64,000 nt of DNA from Serratia liquefaciens ATCC 27592 (GCF_000422085.1 NC_021741.1:5146001-5210000); one strand, 5' to 3'; positions 48,195 through 62,059 are shown, counted from the stretch's first letter. The notes: a model not told the origin generated them from the sequence alone. Program-made: numbers and translations.

Positions 48195-49736
48195 ATGCAA
48201 CTGAATTCCACCGAAATCAGCGAACTGATCAAGCAGCGCATTGCTCAGTTCAATGTGGTGAGCGAAGCTCACAATGAAGGTACTATTGTTTCCGTCAGCG
48301 ACGGGATCATCCGCGTACACGGTCTGGCCGAAGTTATGCAGGGCGAAATGATCGCACTGCCAGGCAACCGTTACGCAATCGCATTGAACCTGGAGCGCGA
48401 CTCCGTAGGTGCCGTGGTTATGGGTCCGTACTCGGATCTGGCCGAAGGCATGAAGGTAAAATGTACCGGCCGTATTCTGGAAGTTCCGGTTGGCCGTGGC
48501 CTGCTGGGTCGTGTAGTTAACACCCTGGGTGCACCTATCGACGGTAAAGGCCCGGTTGATAACGACGGTTTCTCCCCGGTTGAAGCTATCGCCCCTGGTG
48601 TTATCGAGCGTCAGTCCGTAGATCAGCCGGTTCAAACTGGCTACAAATCTGTCGACGCCATGATCCCAATCGGCCGTGGCCAGCGTGAGCTGGTGATCGG
48701 TGACCGTCAGACCGGTAAAACCGCTCTGGCTATCGATGCGATCATCAACCAACGCGACTCCGGCATCAAATGTGTTTACGTGGCTATCGGCCAGAAAGCG
48801 TCTACCATCGCTAACGTGGTGCGCAAGCTGGAAGAGCACGGCGCACTGGCAAACACCATCGTTGTGGTTGCTACCGCGTCTGAATCCGCTGCACTGCAAT
48901 ACCTGGCGCCATATGCCGGTTGTGCGATGGGCGAATACTTCCGTGACCGCGGTGAAGATGCACTGATCGTTTATGATGACCTGTCCAAACAGGCCGTTGC
49001 TTACCGTCAGATTTCCCTGCTGCTTCGTCGTCCACCAGGTCGTGAAGCTTACCCAGGCGACGTATTCTACCTCCACTCCCGTTTACTGGAGCGTGCTGCG
49101 CGTGTTAACGCCGACTACGTTGAAGCCTTCACCAAAGGTGAAGTCAAAGGCCAAACCGGTTCACTGACCGCTCTGCCGATCATTGAAACCCAGGCAGGTG
49201 ACGTTTCCGCGTTCGTTCCGACCAACGTAATCTCGATTACTGATGGTCAGATCTTCCTGGAATCCAACCTGTTTAACTCCGGTATTCGTCCGGCGGTTAA
49301 CCCGGGTATCTCCGTATCCCGTGTGGGCGGTGCAGCGCAAACCAAGATCATGAAAAAACTGTCCGGTGGTATTCGTACCGCGCTGGCACAGTACCGTGAA
49401 CTGGCTGCGTTCTCTCAGTTCGCTTCCGATCTGGATGATGCGACCCGCAAACAGCTGAGCCACGGTCAGAAAGTGACCGAGCTGCTGAAACAGAAACAGT
49501 ATGCGCCGATGTCCGTCGCACAACAGTCTCTGGTGCTGTTTGCCGCAGAACGTGGCTACCTGAACGACGTTGAAGTCGCGAAAGTCGTGAGCTTCGAAGC
49601 CGCGCTGGTTGCTTACGCAGACCGCGAGCATGCCGAGTTGCTGAACCACATCAACCAAACTGGCAATTTCAACGATGAGATCGAGGGCAAACTGAAAGCC
49701 GTCCTCGAGACCTTCAAGAAAACCCAGTCCTGGTAA
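48195..49736 (+). CDS. atpA: ATP synthase subunit alpha
   Basis: A 513-residue non-catalytic F1 subunit. The nucleotide-binding P-loop GDRQTGKT is near residues 169-176, and the family signature is [13 protein letters not shown], with the regulatory alpha-subunit N-terminal barrel before it. The length equals E. coli. Confidence 0.99.
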   Translation: MQLNSTEISELIKQRIAQFNVVSEAHNEGTIVSVSDGIIRVHGLAEVMQGEMIALPGNRYAIALNLERDSVGAVVMGPYSDLAEGMKVKCTGRILEVPVGRGLLGRVVNTLGAPIDGKGPVDNDGFSPVEAIAPGVIERQSVDQPVQTGYKSVDAMIPIGRGQRELVIGDRQTGKTALAIDAIINQRDSGIKCVYVAIGQKASTIANVVRKLEEHGALANTIVVVATASESAALQYLAPYAGCAMGEYFRDRGEDALIVYDDLSKQAVAYRQISLLLRRPPGREAYPGDVFYLHSRLLERAARVNADYVEAFTKGEVKGQTGSLTALPIIETQAGDVSAFVPTNVISITDGQIFLESNLFNSGIRPAVNPGISVSRVGGAAQTKIMKKLSGGIRTALAQYRELAAFSQFASDLDDATRKQLSHGQKVTELLKQKQYAPMSVAQQSLVLFAAERGYLNDVEVAKVVSFEAALVAYADREHAELLNHINQTGNFNDEIEGKLKAVLETFKKTQSW

Positions 49737-49794
49737 CGCTCAGCGGCCTGCAGTTGAAAGACAGCAGGCCGTCTGGCAATGAGGAGAAGCAGAG

Positions 49795-50658
49795 ATGGCC
49801 GGCGCAAAAGAGATACGTAGTAAGATCGCGAGCGTGCAAAACACGCAAAAGATCACTAAAGCGATGGAAATGGTCGCCGCCTCCAAAATGCGTAAATCGC
49901 AGGAACGCATGGCGGCCAGCCGTCCTTATGCAGAGACCATGCGCAAAGTGATTGGTCACCTTGCGTTGGGTAATCTGGAATATAAGCACCCGTACCTGGA
50001 TGAGCGTGACGTTAAGCGCGTCGGGTATCTGGTGGTGTCTACTGACCGTGGTCTCTGTGGCGGCTTGAACATCAACCTGTTCAAGCGTCTGTTGGCAGAG
50101 ATGAAAGGCTGGTCCGAAAAAGGCGTTGAAGTTGATTTGGCGCTGATTGGCTCTAAAGCGGCCTCTTTCTTTGGTTCCGTGGGCGGCAACGTGGTTGCCC
50201 AGGTTACCGGCATGGGGGATAAACCTTCCCTGTCGGAACTGATCGGTCCGGTGAAAGTGATGCTGCAAGCCTACGACGAAGGTCGTTTGGACAAGCTGTA
50301 CATTGTCAGCAACAAATTTATCAATACGATGTCCCAGGAACCACAGATTATTCAGCTGCTGCCGTTGCCGCCTTCCGATGACGGTGAGCTGAAGAAAAAA
50401 TCTTGGGATTACCTGTATGAACCCGATCCAAAAGTGCTGCTTGATACCTTGCTGCGCCGCTATGTGGAATCGCAAGTTTATCAGGGCGTCGTGGAAAACC
50501 TGGCCAGCGAGCAGGCCGCACGAATGGTAGCGATGAAAGCCGCAACCGATAACGGCGGTAGCCTGATCAAAGAGCTGCAGTTGGTATACAACAAGGCTCG
50601 TCAGGCCAGCATCACTCAGGAACTCACCGAGATCGTTTCGGGAGCCTCCGCGGTTTAA
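49795..50658 (+). CDS. atpG: ATP synthase subunit gamma
   Basis: A 287-residue central shaft of F1. The two coiled-coil ends are seen as [23 protein letters not shown] and, at the C terminus, [30 protein letters not shown] lies in the globular middle. Confidence 0.98.
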   Translation: MAGAKEIRSKIASVQNTQKITKAMEMVAASKMRKSQERMAASRPYAETMRKVIGHLALGNLEYKHPYLDERDVKRVGYLVVSTDRGLCGGLNINLFKRLLAEMKGWSEKGVEVDLALIGSKAASFFGSVGGNVVAQVTGMGDKPSLSELIGPVKVMLQAYDEGRLDKLYIVSNKFINTMSQEPQIIQLLPLPPSDDGELKKKSWDYLYEPDPKVLLDTLLRRYVESQVYQGVVENLASEQAARMVAMKAATDNGGSLIKELQLVYNKARQASITQELTEIVSGASAV

Positions 50659-50663
50659 GCTAG

Positions 50664-52073
<1,410 letters not shown>

Positions 52074-52093
52074 CGCCTTGAGAGGAGGGTGAT

Positions 52094-52513
52094 ATGGCTA
52101 TGACTTACCATCTGGATGTAGTCAGCGCGGAAAAACATATGTTTTCCGGCCTGGTGCAAAAGATCCAGGTGACAGGTAGCGAAGGCGAACTGGGGATTTT
52201 CCCTGGCCATGCGCCGCTGCTGACTGCCATCAAGCCTGGCATGGTGCGTATTGTTAAACAGCACGGTGAAGAAGAGTTCATCTACCTGTCCGGCGGTATC
52301 CTTGAGGTACAGCCGAGCGTGGTCACCGTGTTGGCAGACACTGCCATCCGTGGAACGGACCTCGACGAAGCGAGAGCGCTGGAAGCTAAGCGTAAAGCTG
52401 AAGAGCACATCCGTAGCTCTCATGGCGATGTCGACTATGCTCAGGCATCTGCGGAACTGGCGAAAGCGATCGCAAAACTGCGCGTTATCGAGCTCACCAG
52501 AAGAGCGATGTAA
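52094..52513 (+). CDS. atpC: ATP synthase subunit epsilon
   Basis: A 139-residue F1 subunit: an N-terminal beta sandwich ([19 protein letters not shown]) and a C-terminal helical hairpin that can inhibit hydrolysis. Last gene of the operon. Confidence 0.98.
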   Translation: MAMTYHLDVVSAEKHMFSGLVQKIQVTGSEGELGIFPGHAPLLTAIKPGMVRIVKQHGEEEFIYLSGGILEVQPSVVTVLADTAIRGTDLDEARALEAKRKAEEHIRSSHGDVDYAQASAELAKAIAKLRVIELTRRAM

Positions 52514-52809
52514 CATTTTGGCGCGTGCATAACGCAACCAAAATTAAGAAAGCGGCCTATTTGGTCGCTTTTTTTTTGCTTTAAAATAAGCGTTTCAACC
52601 CAGTGGGCATTGTGATGTATAACCCTCGAGAGAGGCTAAAAATGTCTCCGATCGCCGACAGTTCCAGCCAGACTGGGGTTATCTGAATGTTAACTGCGGC
52701 GCGCCTAGTGCCCCATGGCCTGCGCCGGGTTCGTGAAGAGAAATATGTAGTAATATCGTCACTAAAGAGTTCTACTTTCGTCTATCAAAATGGAGTTATC
52801 AGGTTGCTT
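52514..52809. promoter_or_regulatory. atpC-glmU intergenic region
   Basis: Holds the atpC terminator near its left end and the glmU leader. A 13-codon ORF with a good ribosome-binding site (52641-52685) is followed at once by an ATG that is in frame with glmU. No conserved RNA was recognised. Confidence 0.5.
52551..52578 (+). terminator. atp operon terminator
   Basis: AAGCGGCC/GGTCGCTT stem followed by at least eight T residues, about 40 bp beyond atpC. Confidence 0.9.
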
Positions 52810-54180
52810 ATGTCGAACAGCGCAATGAGTGTGGTGATCCTCGCCGCGGGCAAGGGAACACGCATGTATTCCGATCTTCCCAAGGTGTTACATCCATTGG
52901 CCGGTAAGCCGATGGTGCAGCACGTCATTGATGCCGCGATGAAACTGGGCGCGAAAAACGTCCATTTGGTCTACGGCCACGGCGGTGAGTTGCTGAAAAA
53001 GACCCTGACCGACAGTGCGCTGAACTGGGTGCTGCAGGCCGAGCAGTTGGGGACTGGCCACGCCATGCAGCAGGCTGCACCGCATTTTGCCGATGATGAA
53101 GACGTGCTGATGCTGTACGGTGACGTTCCGCTGATCTCTGTCGATACCCTGCAGCGCCTGCTGGCGGCGAAGCCACAGGGCGGTATTGGTCTGCTGACCG
53201 TAAAACTGGCTGATCCGAGCGGTTACGGTCGTATCGTGCGCGAGAAGGATACGGTGGTGGGAATTGTTGAGCACAAGGATGCCAGCGAAGCCCAGCGTCA
53301 GATCAATGAAATCAATACCGGCATCCTGGTGGCCAACGGGCGCGATCTGAAGCGCTGGCTGGGGATGCTGAACAACGACAACGCGCAGGGTGAGTTCTAT
53401 ATCACCGATATCATCGCGTTGGCACATGCCGACGGCAAGAAAATTGAGGCGGTCCATCCATCTCGCCTGAGTGAAGTGGAAGGCGTGAATAACCGCCTGC
53501 AGCTGTCGCGACTTGAGCGCATTTATCAGGCAGAACAATCTGAAAAGTTGCTGCTGGCCGGCGTAATGCTGTTGGATCCGGCGCGTTTTGATCTGCGCGG
53601 GGAACTTGTGCACGGTCGCGACATCTCTATTGATGCCAACGTGATTATTGAAGGTTCGGTCAAGCTGGGCGACCGCGTAAAAATCGGTGCTGGCTGCGTG
53701 CTGAAAAACTGCGTAATTGGCGACGACTGCGAGATCAGCCCGTATAGCGTATTGGAAGATGCGGTGCTGGCAGCGGAATGCACCGTGGGGCCATTCGCCC
53801 GTCTTCGTCCGGGCGCAGAGCTGGCGGTGGGCGCCCATGTCGGCAACTTCGTCGAAATGAAAAAAGCACGCTTGGGCAAAGGTTCCAAGGCGGGCCATCT
53901 GAGCTACCTGGGCGATGCCGAGATTGGTGACGATGTGAATATCGGCGCCGGTACTATCACCTGTAACTATGATGGCGCCAACAAGCATAAAACCATTATT
54001 GGCGACGGCGTGTTTGTTGGTTCCGATACCCAACTGGTGGCACCGGTCTCCGTCGGCAAAGGCTCTACCATCGCCGCTGGTACTACGGTTACCCGTGATA
54101 TCGGCGAGGACGAACTGGTGCTGAGCCGCGTTAAGCAGGTGCACATCCAGGGTTGGCAGCGTCCGGTGAAAAAGAAATAA
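52810..54180 (+). CDS. glmU: Bifunctional GlcNAc-1-P uridyltransferase/GlcN-1-P acetyltransferase
   Basis: A 456-residue enzyme making UDP-GlcNAc for peptidoglycan and LPS. The N-terminal uridyltransferase has [15 protein letters not shown]; the C-terminal left-handed beta-helix acetyltransferase has the repeats through [16 protein letters not shown] and [11 protein letters not shown]. The open frame starts 41 codons earlier at 52687, but the ATG at 52810 gives the conserved start and E. coli length. Confidence 0.97.
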   Translation: MSNSAMSVVILAAGKGTRMYSDLPKVLHPLAGKPMVQHVIDAAMKLGAKNVHLVYGHGGELLKKTLTDSALNWVLQAEQLGTGHAMQQAAPHFADDEDVLMLYGDVPLISVDTLQRLLAAKPQGGIGLLTVKLADPSGYGRIVREKDTVVGIVEHKDASEAQRQINEINTGILVANGRDLKRWLGMLNNDNAQGEFYITDIIALAHADGKKIEAVHPSRLSEVEGVNNRLQLSRLERIYQAEQSEKLLLAGVMLLDPARFDLRGELVHGRDISIDANVIIEGSVKLGDRVKIGAGCVLKNCVIGDDCEISPYSVLEDAVLAAECTVGPFARLRPGAELAVGAHVGNFVEMKKARLGKGSKAGHLSYLGDAEIGDDVNIGAGTITCNYDGANKHKTIIGDGVFVGSDTQLVAPVSVGKGSTIAAGTTVTRDIGEDELVLSRVKQVHIQGWQRPVKKK

Positions 54181-54186
54181 GCATTG

Positions 54187-54227
54187 TGTTTTGCGTTGGG
54201 CTCCGCGGACGAGCCCAATACAAAACA
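54187..54227 (+). other. Hairpin at head of the glmU-glmS intergenic region
   Basis: TGTTTTG and TTGGGCTC pair with GAGCCCAA and CAAAACA across a 2x2 internal loop and a 7-nt terminal loop, starting 6 bp after the glmU stop. No T run follows, so it is not an intrinsic terminator. Confidence 0.75.
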
Positions 54228-54334
54228 TAATAATCCCCATTCTCTACAGGCTCGGGGACGCACGGTAAAAACCGGCAAAATCAGGTCAAGACATCGAAAG
54301 CGCCCCGAAAGGCGTTTAATTAGGAATACAACTG

Positions 54335-56164
54335 ATGTGTGGAATTGTAGGCGCAGTAGCGCAACGTGATATTGCAGAGATCCTGTTGGAAGGTTTACGC
54401 CGCCTTGAGTACCGTGGCTATGACTCAGCCGGTTTGGCAGTGGTGGATGCGGAAGGCAACGTGAACCGTTTACGCCGCGTGGGCAAGGTCAATAAACTGG
54501 CCGAAGCCGCGGAACAACATCCCTTGCACGGCGGCACCGGTATTGCTCACACCCGCTGGGCAACGCACGGTGAACCTACCGAAGCGAATGCGCACCCGCA
54601 TGTTTCTGATTACATTACCGTGGTGCATAACGGCATCATCGAAAACCACGAACCGCTGCGTGAATTGCTGATCGAACGGGGCTATCACTTCAGCTCCGAG
54701 ACCGATACCGAGGTGATTGCTCACCTGGTGCATTGGGAACAGCGCCAGGGCGGCAGCTTGCTGGAAGTGGTGCAGCGCGTGATCCCACAGCTGCGTGGCG
54801 CCTACGGCACCGTGGTAATGGATAGCCGCGACCCGAGCGTACTGGTGGCAGCGCGTTCCGGCAGCCCGCTGGTGATCGGCCGCGGCGTGGGTGAAAACTT
54901 CTTGGCATCCGACCAACTGGCGCTGCTGCCGGTGACCCGTCGCTTTATCTTCCTGGAAGAAGGCGACGTGGTGGAAATGACCCGCCGCACCGTCAACATT
55001 TTCGACAAACAGGGTAACGCCGTTGAACGCCCTGAGATTGAATCTCAAGTGCAATACGACGCCGGTGATAAAGGCGCTTACCGCCATTACATGCAAAAAG
55101 AGATTTACGAACAGCCGCTGGCGCTGAAAAACACCCTGGAAGGGCGTTTCAGCCATGGCCAAATCAACCTGAGCGAGCTGGGACCGCGCGCCGATGAGCT
55201 GCTGGCGAAGGTGCAGCATGTGCAGATCATTGCCTGCGGTACGTCATACCACTCTGGCATGGTTGCTCGCTATTGGTTCGAATCTCTGGCCGGTGTGCCT
55301 TGCGACGTCGAGATCGCGTCTGAATTCCGTTACCGCAAATCTGCCGTGCGTCCGGGCAGCCTGATCATCACGCTGTCGCAGTCCGGCGAAACCGCCGATA
55401 CCCTGGCGGCGCTGCGTCTGTCGAAGGAATTGGGCTACCTCGGTTCGTTGGCGGTGTGTAACGTGGCCGGTTCTTCGCTGGTGCGTGAATCCGATTTGGC
55501 GCTGATGACCAAGGCCGGGACCGAAATTGGCGTGGCCTCTACCAAGGCCTTCACCACCCAGTTGGCGGTGTTGTTGATGCTGGTGGCACGTTTGGGCCGT
55601 CTGAAAGGCATGGCGGAAAGCGTTGAGCATGTAATCGTACACGGCCTGCAGGCGTTGCCGGCGCGTATCGAACAGATGCTGTCGCTGGACAAAAGCATTG
55701 AAGCGCTGGCGGAGGGGTTCTCCGACAAGCATCACGCGCTGTTCCTCGGCCGTGGCGATCAGTATCCGATTGCCATGGAAGGTGCGCTGAAGCTGAAAGA
55801 GATCTCCTACATTCACGCGGAAGCCTATGCGGCCGGTGAATTGAAGCACGGCCCACTGGCGTTGATCGATGCCGATATGCCGGTGATCGTGGTGGCGCCG
55901 AACAACGAACTGTTGGAAAAACTGAAATCCAACATCGAAGAAGTTCGCGCGCGTGGCGGCCAGCTGTATGTGTTCGCCGATCAGGATGCCGGTTTCGTCA
56001 GCAGCGAAGGGATGACCATCATTCCATTGCCGCACGTAGAAGAAATCGTGGCCCCTATCTTCTACACCGTGCCGTTGCAGCTGCTGTCTTACCATGTGGC
56101 GTTGATCAAAGGCACCGATGTTGACCAGCCGCGTAACCTGGCTAAGTCTGTCACCGTAGAGTAA
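54335..56164 (+). CDS. glmS: Glutamine-fructose-6-phosphate aminotransferase
   Basis: A 609-residue enzyme making glucosamine-6-phosphate. The nucleophile is Cys2 of [11 protein letters not shown] in the N-terminal glutaminase domain, followed by two SIS sugar-isomerase domains ([16 protein letters not shown]) and the C-terminal LAKSVTVE. In E. coli the glmUS message is cut and glmS is activated by the sRNA GlmZ; the 154-bp leader here may do the same, which is inferred. Confidence 0.98.
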   Translation: MCGIVGAVAQRDIAEILLEGLRRLEYRGYDSAGLAVVDAEGNVNRLRRVGKVNKLAEAAEQHPLHGGTGIAHTRWATHGEPTEANAHPHVSDYITVVHNGIIENHEPLRELLIERGYHFSSETDTEVIAHLVHWEQRQGGSLLEVVQRVIPQLRGAYGTVVMDSRDPSVLVAARSGSPLVIGRGVGENFLASDQLALLPVTRRFIFLEEGDVVEMTRRTVNIFDKQGNAVERPEIESQVQYDAGDKGAYRHYMQKEIYEQPLALKNTLEGRFSHGQINLSELGPRADELLAKVQHVQIIACGTSYHSGMVARYWFESLAGVPCDVEIASEFRYRKSAVRPGSLIITLSQSGETADTLAALRLSKELGYLGSLAVCNVAGSSLVRESDLALMTKAGTEIGVASTKAFTTQLAVLLMLVARLGRLKGMAESVEHVIVHGLQALPARIEQMLSLDKSIEALAEGFSDKHHALFLGRGDQYPIAMEGALKLKEISYIHAEAYAAGELKHGPLALIDADMPVIVVAPNNELLEKLKSNIEEVRARGGQLYVFADQDAGFVSSEGMTIIPLPHVEEIVAPIFYTVPLQLLSYHVALIKGTDVDQPRNLAKSVTVE

Positions 56165-56185
56165 TCCGCTGCTGTTAATCTCTAA

Positions 56186-56211
56186 AAGCCGGCCACTGTG
56201 CCGGCTTTTTT
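56186..56211 (+). terminator. glmS terminator
   Basis: AAGCCGGC-CACTGT-GCCGGCTT followed by T residues, about 20 bp beyond the glmS stop. Confidence 0.93.
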
Positions 56212-56371
56212 CATAACGGGATCAAATATGACAAGAGTGCTACAGCGGAGATAAAAGTTGTCATATTCAAACGGATAGCGGCGTTGGAAAGGGTTTTTTT
56301 ATTGATTAATTACTGAGTGGTTTTATGTTTAATGGTTTGATTTTTATAGAGTAATCATATCTGTGCTCTCA

Positions 56372-56426
56372 CTGTAATATAACTGTCATATTTCGTACAT
56401 TTTACTGTCACCAAACTGTCCTATTT
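56372..56426 (+). promoter_or_regulatory. PhoB box array of pstS
   Basis: Five 11-bp units in exact phase start at 56372, 56383, 56394, 56405 and 56416. Units 1, 2, 4 and 5 begin CTGT; unit 3 is degenerate. Units 1-2 read CTGTAATATAACTGTCATA and units 4-5 CTGTCACCAAACTGTCCTA. This is the Pho-box pattern, so phosphate-starvation induction is expected. The rest of 56212-56500 holds only the pst leader and an outlying inverted repeat. Confidence 0.9.
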
Positions 56427-56500
56427 TCCCTCCTGCAGCAATACTTACTCTGATGAAAACGACTCAAAGTCGATTTTTGAATATCCCATTAGGAGGGATT

Positions 56501-57541
56501 ATGAAACTGATGCGTACCACCGTCGCCAGTATTGTGGCAGCGACTTTCTCCCTGACCGCCGTGTCCGCGTTCGCTGCTGCTAGCCTGACCGGTGCAGGTG
56601 CGACATTCCCCGCTCCGGTTTATGCCAAGTGGGCAGATTCTTATCAGAAAGAAACCGGCAACAAAGTTAACTATCAGGGCATCGGCTCTTCTGGTGGCGT
56701 GAAGCAAATCGTCGCCAATACCGTTGACTTTGGTGCCTCCGATGCACCTTTGAGTGATGACAAGCTGGCGGCCGATGGCCTGTTCCAGTTCCCTACCGTG
56801 ATCGGTGGCGTGGTGCTGGCCGTTAACATCCCGGGCATCAAATCCGGTGAGCTGACCCTGGATGGGAAAACCCTGGGTGATATCTACCTGGGCAACGTGA
56901 AAAAATGGAACGACCCGGCGATCACCAAGCTGAACCCAGGCGTCAAGCTGCCGGATCAGAACATTGCGGTTGTTCGTCGCGCGGACGGTTCAGGCACCTC
57001 TTTCGTGTTCACCAGCTATTTGTCTAAAGCTAACGCGCAGTGGAAAGAGAAAATCGGTGCAGGTTCTACCGTTAACTGGCCAACCGGCCTGGGCGGCAAG
57101 GGCAATGACGGCATCGCCGCATTCGTACAGCGTCTGCCAGGCTCCATCGGTTACGTTGAATACGCGTATGCCAAACAAAACAACCTGGCCTACACCAAGC
57201 TGATTTCGGCCGACGGCAAAGCGGTTAGCCCAACAGAAGAGAGCTTCAGCGCCGCCGCTAAAGGCGTTGACTGGAGCAAAACCTTCGCCCAGGACCTGAC
57301 TAACCAGAAAGGTGACAACGCCTGGCCAATCACCTCCACCACCTTCATCCTGGTGCACAAAGAGCAGAAAAACCCGGCTCAGGGCACCGAAGTTCTGAAG
57401 TTCTTTGACTGGGCGTACAAAACCGGCGCCAAGCAGGCTAACGACCTGGATTACGCCACGCTGCCGAACGAAGTTATCGAGCAGGTGCGTGCAGCATGGA
57501 AAACCAACGTAAAAGACAGTTCCGGTAAAGCGCTGTACTAA
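56501..57541 (+). CDS. pstS: Phosphate-binding periplasmic protein
   Basis: A 346-residue precursor. The signal peptide ends at SAFA before [13 protein letters not shown]. Phosphate-binding stretches include [19 protein letters not shown] and [12 protein letters not shown]. The ATG at 56501 has AGGAGGG three bases upstream; the 16-codon extension is ignored. First gene of the pst operon. Confidence 0.98.
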   Translation: MKLMRTTVASIVAATFSLTAVSAFAAASLTGAGATFPAPVYAKWADSYQKETGNKVNYQGIGSSGGVKQIVANTVDFGASDAPLSDDKLAADGLFQFPTVIGGVVLAVNIPGIKSGELTLDGKTLGDIYLGNVKKWNDPAITKLNPGVKLPDQNIAVVRRADGSGTSFVFTSYLSKANAQWKEKIGAGSTVNWPTGLGGKGNDGIAAFVQRLPGSIGYVEYAYAKQNNLAYTKLISADGKAVSPTEESFSAAAKGVDWSKTFAQDLTNQKGDNAWPITSTTFILVHKEQKNPAQGTEVLKFFDWAYKTGAKQANDLDYATLPNEVIEQVRAAWKTNVKDSSGKALY

Positions 57542-57633
57542 CAACGCAGGGGCGCGTGATTCGGCGCGCCCCACTCAGTTTTTCAGGGCTCAATTCAGGT
57601 TGGGCCTGCCAGGGTTAACACAGAGAGTGATCT

Positions 57634-58590
57634 ATGGCTGAGTACAAGCCGACCATTAAAGCACCGAGTAAAAATGGTGACGTCATCTTCAGCGCGCTGG
57701 TTAAACTGGCGGCGCTGATTACCCTATTGTTGCTGGGCGGCATTATTGTTTCGCTGATCTTCGCCTCCTGGCCGAGCATACAGAAATTCGGTTTCTCCTT
57801 CCTGTGGACCAAAGAATGGGACGCGCCTGCTGAGCAGTTCGGCGCCCTGGTACCGATCTACGGCACCGTCGTCACCTCGCTGATCGCATTGATTATCGCC
57901 GTACCCGTCAGCTTCGGCATTGCGCTGTTCCTGACCGAGCTGGCACCAAACTGGCTGAGGCGCCCGCTGGGTATCGCCATTGAATTGCTGGCGGCGATCC
58001 CGAGTATCGTTTATGGCATGTGGGGCCTGTTCGTGTTCGCCCCGCTGTTTGCCGAATATTTCCAGACCCCGGTCGGCGACGTGCTGTCAGGCATTCCGAT
58101 TGTCGGTGAGCTGTTCTCTGGCCCGGCGTTCGGTATCGGTATTCTGGCTGCCGGGGTGATCCTGGCGATTATGATTATTCCTTATATCGCCGCCGTAATG
58201 CGCGACGTGTTCGAACAAACCCCGGTGATGATGAAAGAGTCGGCCTATGGCATCGGCTGCACCACCTGGGAAGTGATTTGGCGCATCGTATTGCCGTTTA
58301 CCAAGAATGGCGTAATTGGCGGTGTAATGCTCGGCTTGGGCCGTGCGCTGGGGGAAACCATGGCGGTGACCTTCATCATCGGTAACACCTACCAGCTCGA
58401 CAGCGCTTCACTGTATATGCCGGGCAACAGCATCACCTCTGCACTGGCCAACGAATTCGCCGAAGCGGAGTCGGGCGTGCACACCGCCGCGTTGATGGAG
58501 TTGGGGCTGATTCTGTTTGTTATCACCTTTATCGTGCTGGCGCTGTCGAAGCTGATGGTGATGCGCCTGGCAAAGAGTGAGGGACGCTAA
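57634..58590 (+). CDS. pstC: Phosphate ABC transporter permease PstC
   Basis: A 318-residue membrane protein with about six helices; [28 protein letters not shown] carries the ATPase-contact EAA-like loop. Pairs with PstA. It ends 1 bp before the pstA GTG. Confidence 0.97.
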   Translation: MAEYKPTIKAPSKNGDVIFSALVKLAALITLLLLGGIIVSLIFASWPSIQKFGFSFLWTKEWDAPAEQFGALVPIYGTVVTSLIALIIAVPVSFGIALFLTELAPNWLRRPLGIAIELLAAIPSIVYGMWGLFVFAPLFAEYFQTPVGDVLSGIPIVGELFSGPAFGIGILAAGVILAIMIIPYIAAVMRDVFEQTPVMMKESAYGIGCTTWEVIWRIVLPFTKNGVIGGVMLGLGRALGETMAVTFIIGNTYQLDSASLYMPGNSITSALANEFAEAESGVHTAALMELGLILFVITFIVLALSKLMVMRLAKSEGR

Positions 58591-58591
58591 C

Positions 58592-59482
58592 GTGACGACT
58601 ATGGATATGCAAAATAGCGTAGCGCTGCTGGAAAGCCGCCGCAAAATGCAGGCCTGGCGCCGCCAGAAGAACCGACTGGCGCTGTTCCTGTCGATGGCGA
58701 CCATGGTGTTTGGCCTGTTCTGGCTGGTGTGGATCCTGTTCTCCACCGTGACCAAGGGCATCGACGGCATGTCGCTGGCGCTGTTCACCGAAATGACTCC
58801 TCCGCCGAATACCGCGGGCGGTGGTCTGGCAAACGCCATCGCCGGTAGCGGCCTGTTGATCCTGTGGGCTACCGTGTTCGGTACGCCACTGGGCATCATG
58901 GCGGGGATTTACCTGGCGGAATATGGCCGTAAATCCTGGCTGGCGGAAGTCATCCGTTTTATTAACGACATTCTGTTATCGGCACCGTCGATTGTTGTGG
59001 GCCTGTTCGTGTACACCATCGTGGTGGCGAAGATGGAACACTTCTCCGGTTGGGCCGGGATCATCGCGTTGGCGCTGTTGCAGGTACCGATCGTGATCCG
59101 TACCACCGAGAATATGCTGAAGCTGGTGCCGGATACGCTGCGCGAAGCCGCTTATGCGCTGGGCACGCCGAAATGGCGCATGATTTCCGCCATCACGTTG
59201 AAAGCCTCGGTCTCCGGCATCATCACCGGCGTGCTGCTGGCGATTGCGCGTATCGCAGGGGAAACCGCACCGTTGCTGTTTACCTCGCTGTCGAATCAGT
59301 TCTGGAGCACTGACCTGATGCAGCCGATCGCCAACCTGCCGGTGACCATTTTCAAATTCGCCATGAGCCCGTTCGCCGAATGGCAAGAGCTGGCCTGGGC
59401 CGGGGTGCTGTTGATAACCCTGTGCGTACTGCTACTGAATATCCTGGCGCGTGTGGTTTTCGCCAAGAAAAAGCATTCATAA
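58592..59482 (+). CDS. pstA: Phosphate ABC transporter permease PstA
   Basis: A 296-residue membrane permease with [22 protein letters not shown] and [13 protein letters not shown]. The start is taken as GTG at 58592, 8 bp after GAGGG, giving MTTMDMQ and exactly the E. coli length; an in-frame ATG three codons later is possible. Confidence 0.95.
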   Translation: MTTMDMQNSVALLESRRKMQAWRRQKNRLALFLSMATMVFGLFWLVWILFSTVTKGIDGMSLALFTEMTPPPNTAGGGLANAIAGSGLLILWATVFGTPLGIMAGIYLAEYGRKSWLAEVIRFINDILLSAPSIVVGLFVYTIVVAKMEHFSGWAGIIALALLQVPIVIRTTENMLKLVPDTLREAAYALGTPKWRMISAITLKASVSGIITGVLLAIARIAGETAPLLFTSLSNQFWSTDLMQPIANLPVTIFKFAMSPFAEWQELAWAGVLLITLCVLLLNILARVVFAKKKHS

Positions 59483-60307
<825 letters not shown>

Positions 60308-60318
60308 TAGGATGCATC

Positions 60319-61053
60319 ATGGATAACCTGAATTTAAATAAGCACATTTCCGGCCAGTTCAACGCAGAACTGGAGCATATCCGCACCCAGGTATTGACCA
60401 TGGGCGGGCTGGTGGAACAGCAACTGACCGACGCTATCACCGCGATGCACAATCAGGACGGTGAATTGGCCAAGCGCGTGATTGAAGGCGACGCCAAGGT
60501 CAATATGATGGAAGTGGCGATTGACGAAGCCTGCGTGCGGATCATCGCCAAACGCCAGCCGACCGCCAGCGACCTGCGTCTGGTGATGGCGATCATCAAA
60601 ACCATTTCCGAGCTGGAACGCATCGGCGACGTGGCGGACAAGATTTGCCGCACCGCGCTGGAGAAATTCTCGCACCAGCATCAGCCACTGCTGGTCAGCC
60701 TGGAGTCGCTTGGTCGCCATACCGTGCAGATGCTGCACGACGTGCTGGACGCCTTCGCGCGCATGGATTTGGATGAAGCTATCCGCATTTACCGCGAAGA
60801 CCGGAAGGTCGATCAGGAATATGAGGGCATCGTACGCCAGTTGATGACCTACATGATGGAAGATACGCGTACCATCCCAAGCGTGCTGACCGCGTTATTC
60901 TGTGCCCGTTCGATCGAGCGTATCGGTGACCGCTGCCAGAACATTTGCGAATTTATCTTCTATTTCGTCAAAGGTCAGGACTTCCGTCATATCGGTGGCG
61001 ACGCGCTGGAAAAGCTGCTGTCATCCGACGGAAAAGACGATAAAAAAGAGTAA
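60319..61053 (+). CDS. phoU: Phosphate signalling protein PhoU
   Basis: A 244-residue two-repeat helical protein that represses PhoR/PhoB signalling when phosphate is ample. Repeat signatures [12 protein letters not shown] and [15 protein letters not shown] are both present. The ATG at 60319 follows AGGA. Last gene of the pst operon. Confidence 0.98.
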   Translation: MDNLNLNKHISGQFNAELEHIRTQVLTMGGLVEQQLTDAITAMHNQDGELAKRVIEGDAKVNMMEVAIDEACVRIIAKRQPTASDLRLVMAIIKTISELERIGDVADKICRTALEKFSHQHQPLLVSLESLGRHTVQMLHDVLDAFARMDLDEAIRIYREDRKVDQEYEGIVRQLMTYMMEDTRTIPSVLTALFCARSIERIGDRCQNICEFIFYFVKGQDFRHIGGDALEKLLSSDGKDDKKE

Positions 61054-61075
61054 TTTCCCCCGAGAGTTACCCCTG

Positions 61076-61098
61076 AAGGCGCAGAAAACTGCGCCTTT
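61076..61098 (+). terminator. Probable phoU terminator
   Basis: AAGGCGCAG-AAAA-CTGCGCCTT, a 9-bp perfect stem, with only TTTATG after it, so termination may be weak. Confidence 0.65.
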
Positions 61099-61219
61099 AT
61101 GCTGTTTAAAACCCTTAAAGACAAAAAGGTTATAAATATAGCTTTTTATATTATTTCCTGACCTAAGTGGGTCTTGCTAGCTTAGCAGCCAGCAGGACAT
61201 CAACCCTTAGGAGCTCCCC

Positions 61220-62059
61220 ATGAAACATCGCGCTTTGGCCTTAACCTTATTAGCCAGCCTGACCAGCCTCGCCACCGGTGCCGCGCATGCGGACAAACTC
61301 GACGACATCAAGAAAGCCGGCGTAGTGCGTATCGCGGTGTTCGACAGCAATCCGCCGTTCGGTTATATCGACCCGCAAAGCAAAAAGCTGGTGGGTTACG
61401 ATGTGGATGTCGCCGATGCGATCGGCAAAGCGCTGGGCGTGAAGGTTGAGCTGCGAGCCACCAACCCGGCCAACCGTATTCCTTTGCTGGTCTCGAAAAA
61501 GGTCGACCTGATTGCCGCTAACTTCACCATTACCGACGAGCGCGCCAAGGAAGTGAACTTCAGCGTGCCGTATTTCGCCACCGGCCAGAAATTTATCGCC
61601 CATAAAGGCGTACTGAAAACCCCGGAAGACATCAAAAAGCTGCGCATTGGCGCGGACAAAGGCACGGTGCAGGAAATTACCCTGCGCGAACATTATCCGA
61701 CGGCGAAAGTGATCTCTTACGACGATACCCCGCTGGCGTTCGTGGCGCTGCGTAACGGTAACGTGCAGGCGATCACCCAGGATGACGCCAAGCTGGTGGG
61801 CCTGCTCGGCAACCTGCCGGCCGCCCAGAAAGCTGACTTCGAGATCTCGCCGTTCAGCATTACCAAAGAGTACCAGGGAGTCGGCATTCCCAAAGGCGAA
61901 GATCGCCTGACCGCCAGCGTTAACGACACGCTGATCAATCTGGAAAAGGACGGCGAAGCGGTGAAAATCTACAATCGCTGGTTCGGGCCGGAAACCAAAA
62001 CGGCTCAACCGCGCGGCGATTTCACCATCGCACCCCTGGATCAGCAGCCTAAGGCCTGA
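61220..62059 (+). CDS. Amino-acid ABC transporter substrate-binding protein (family 3)
   Basis: A 279-residue secreted binding protein with a signal peptide ending near AAHA before DKLDDIKKAG. The family 3 signature GYDVDVADAIGKALGV and FTITDERAKEVNFS are present, which points to a polar amino acid; the exact substrate cannot be told. It follows the pst operon, where E. coli has bgl genes, and heads an operon with two permeases. GGAG precedes the start. Confidence 0.9.
   Translation: MKHRALALTLLASLTSLATGAAHADKLDDIKKAGVVRIAVFDSNPPFGYIDPQSKKLVGYDVDVADAIGKALGVKVELRATNPANRIPLLVSKKVDLIAANFTITDERAKEVNFSVPYFATGQKFIAHKGVLKTPEDIKKLRIGADKGTVQEITLREHYPTAKVISYDDTPLAFVALRNGNVQAITQDDAKLVGLLGNLPAAQKADFEISPFSITKEYQGVGIPKGEDRLTASVNDTLINLEKDGEAVKIYNRWFGPETKTAQPRGDFTIAPLDQQPKA

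Noticed and set aside
48048..49076. 342-codon open frame opposite atpH/atpA
   Set aside because: It lies antisense to strongly conserved atp genes and its composition (rich in His, Gln and Val) mirrors their codon use; no ribosome-binding site or known family.
52888..54240. 450-codon open frame opposite glmU
   Set aside because: Antisense shadow of glmU; no recognisable domain.
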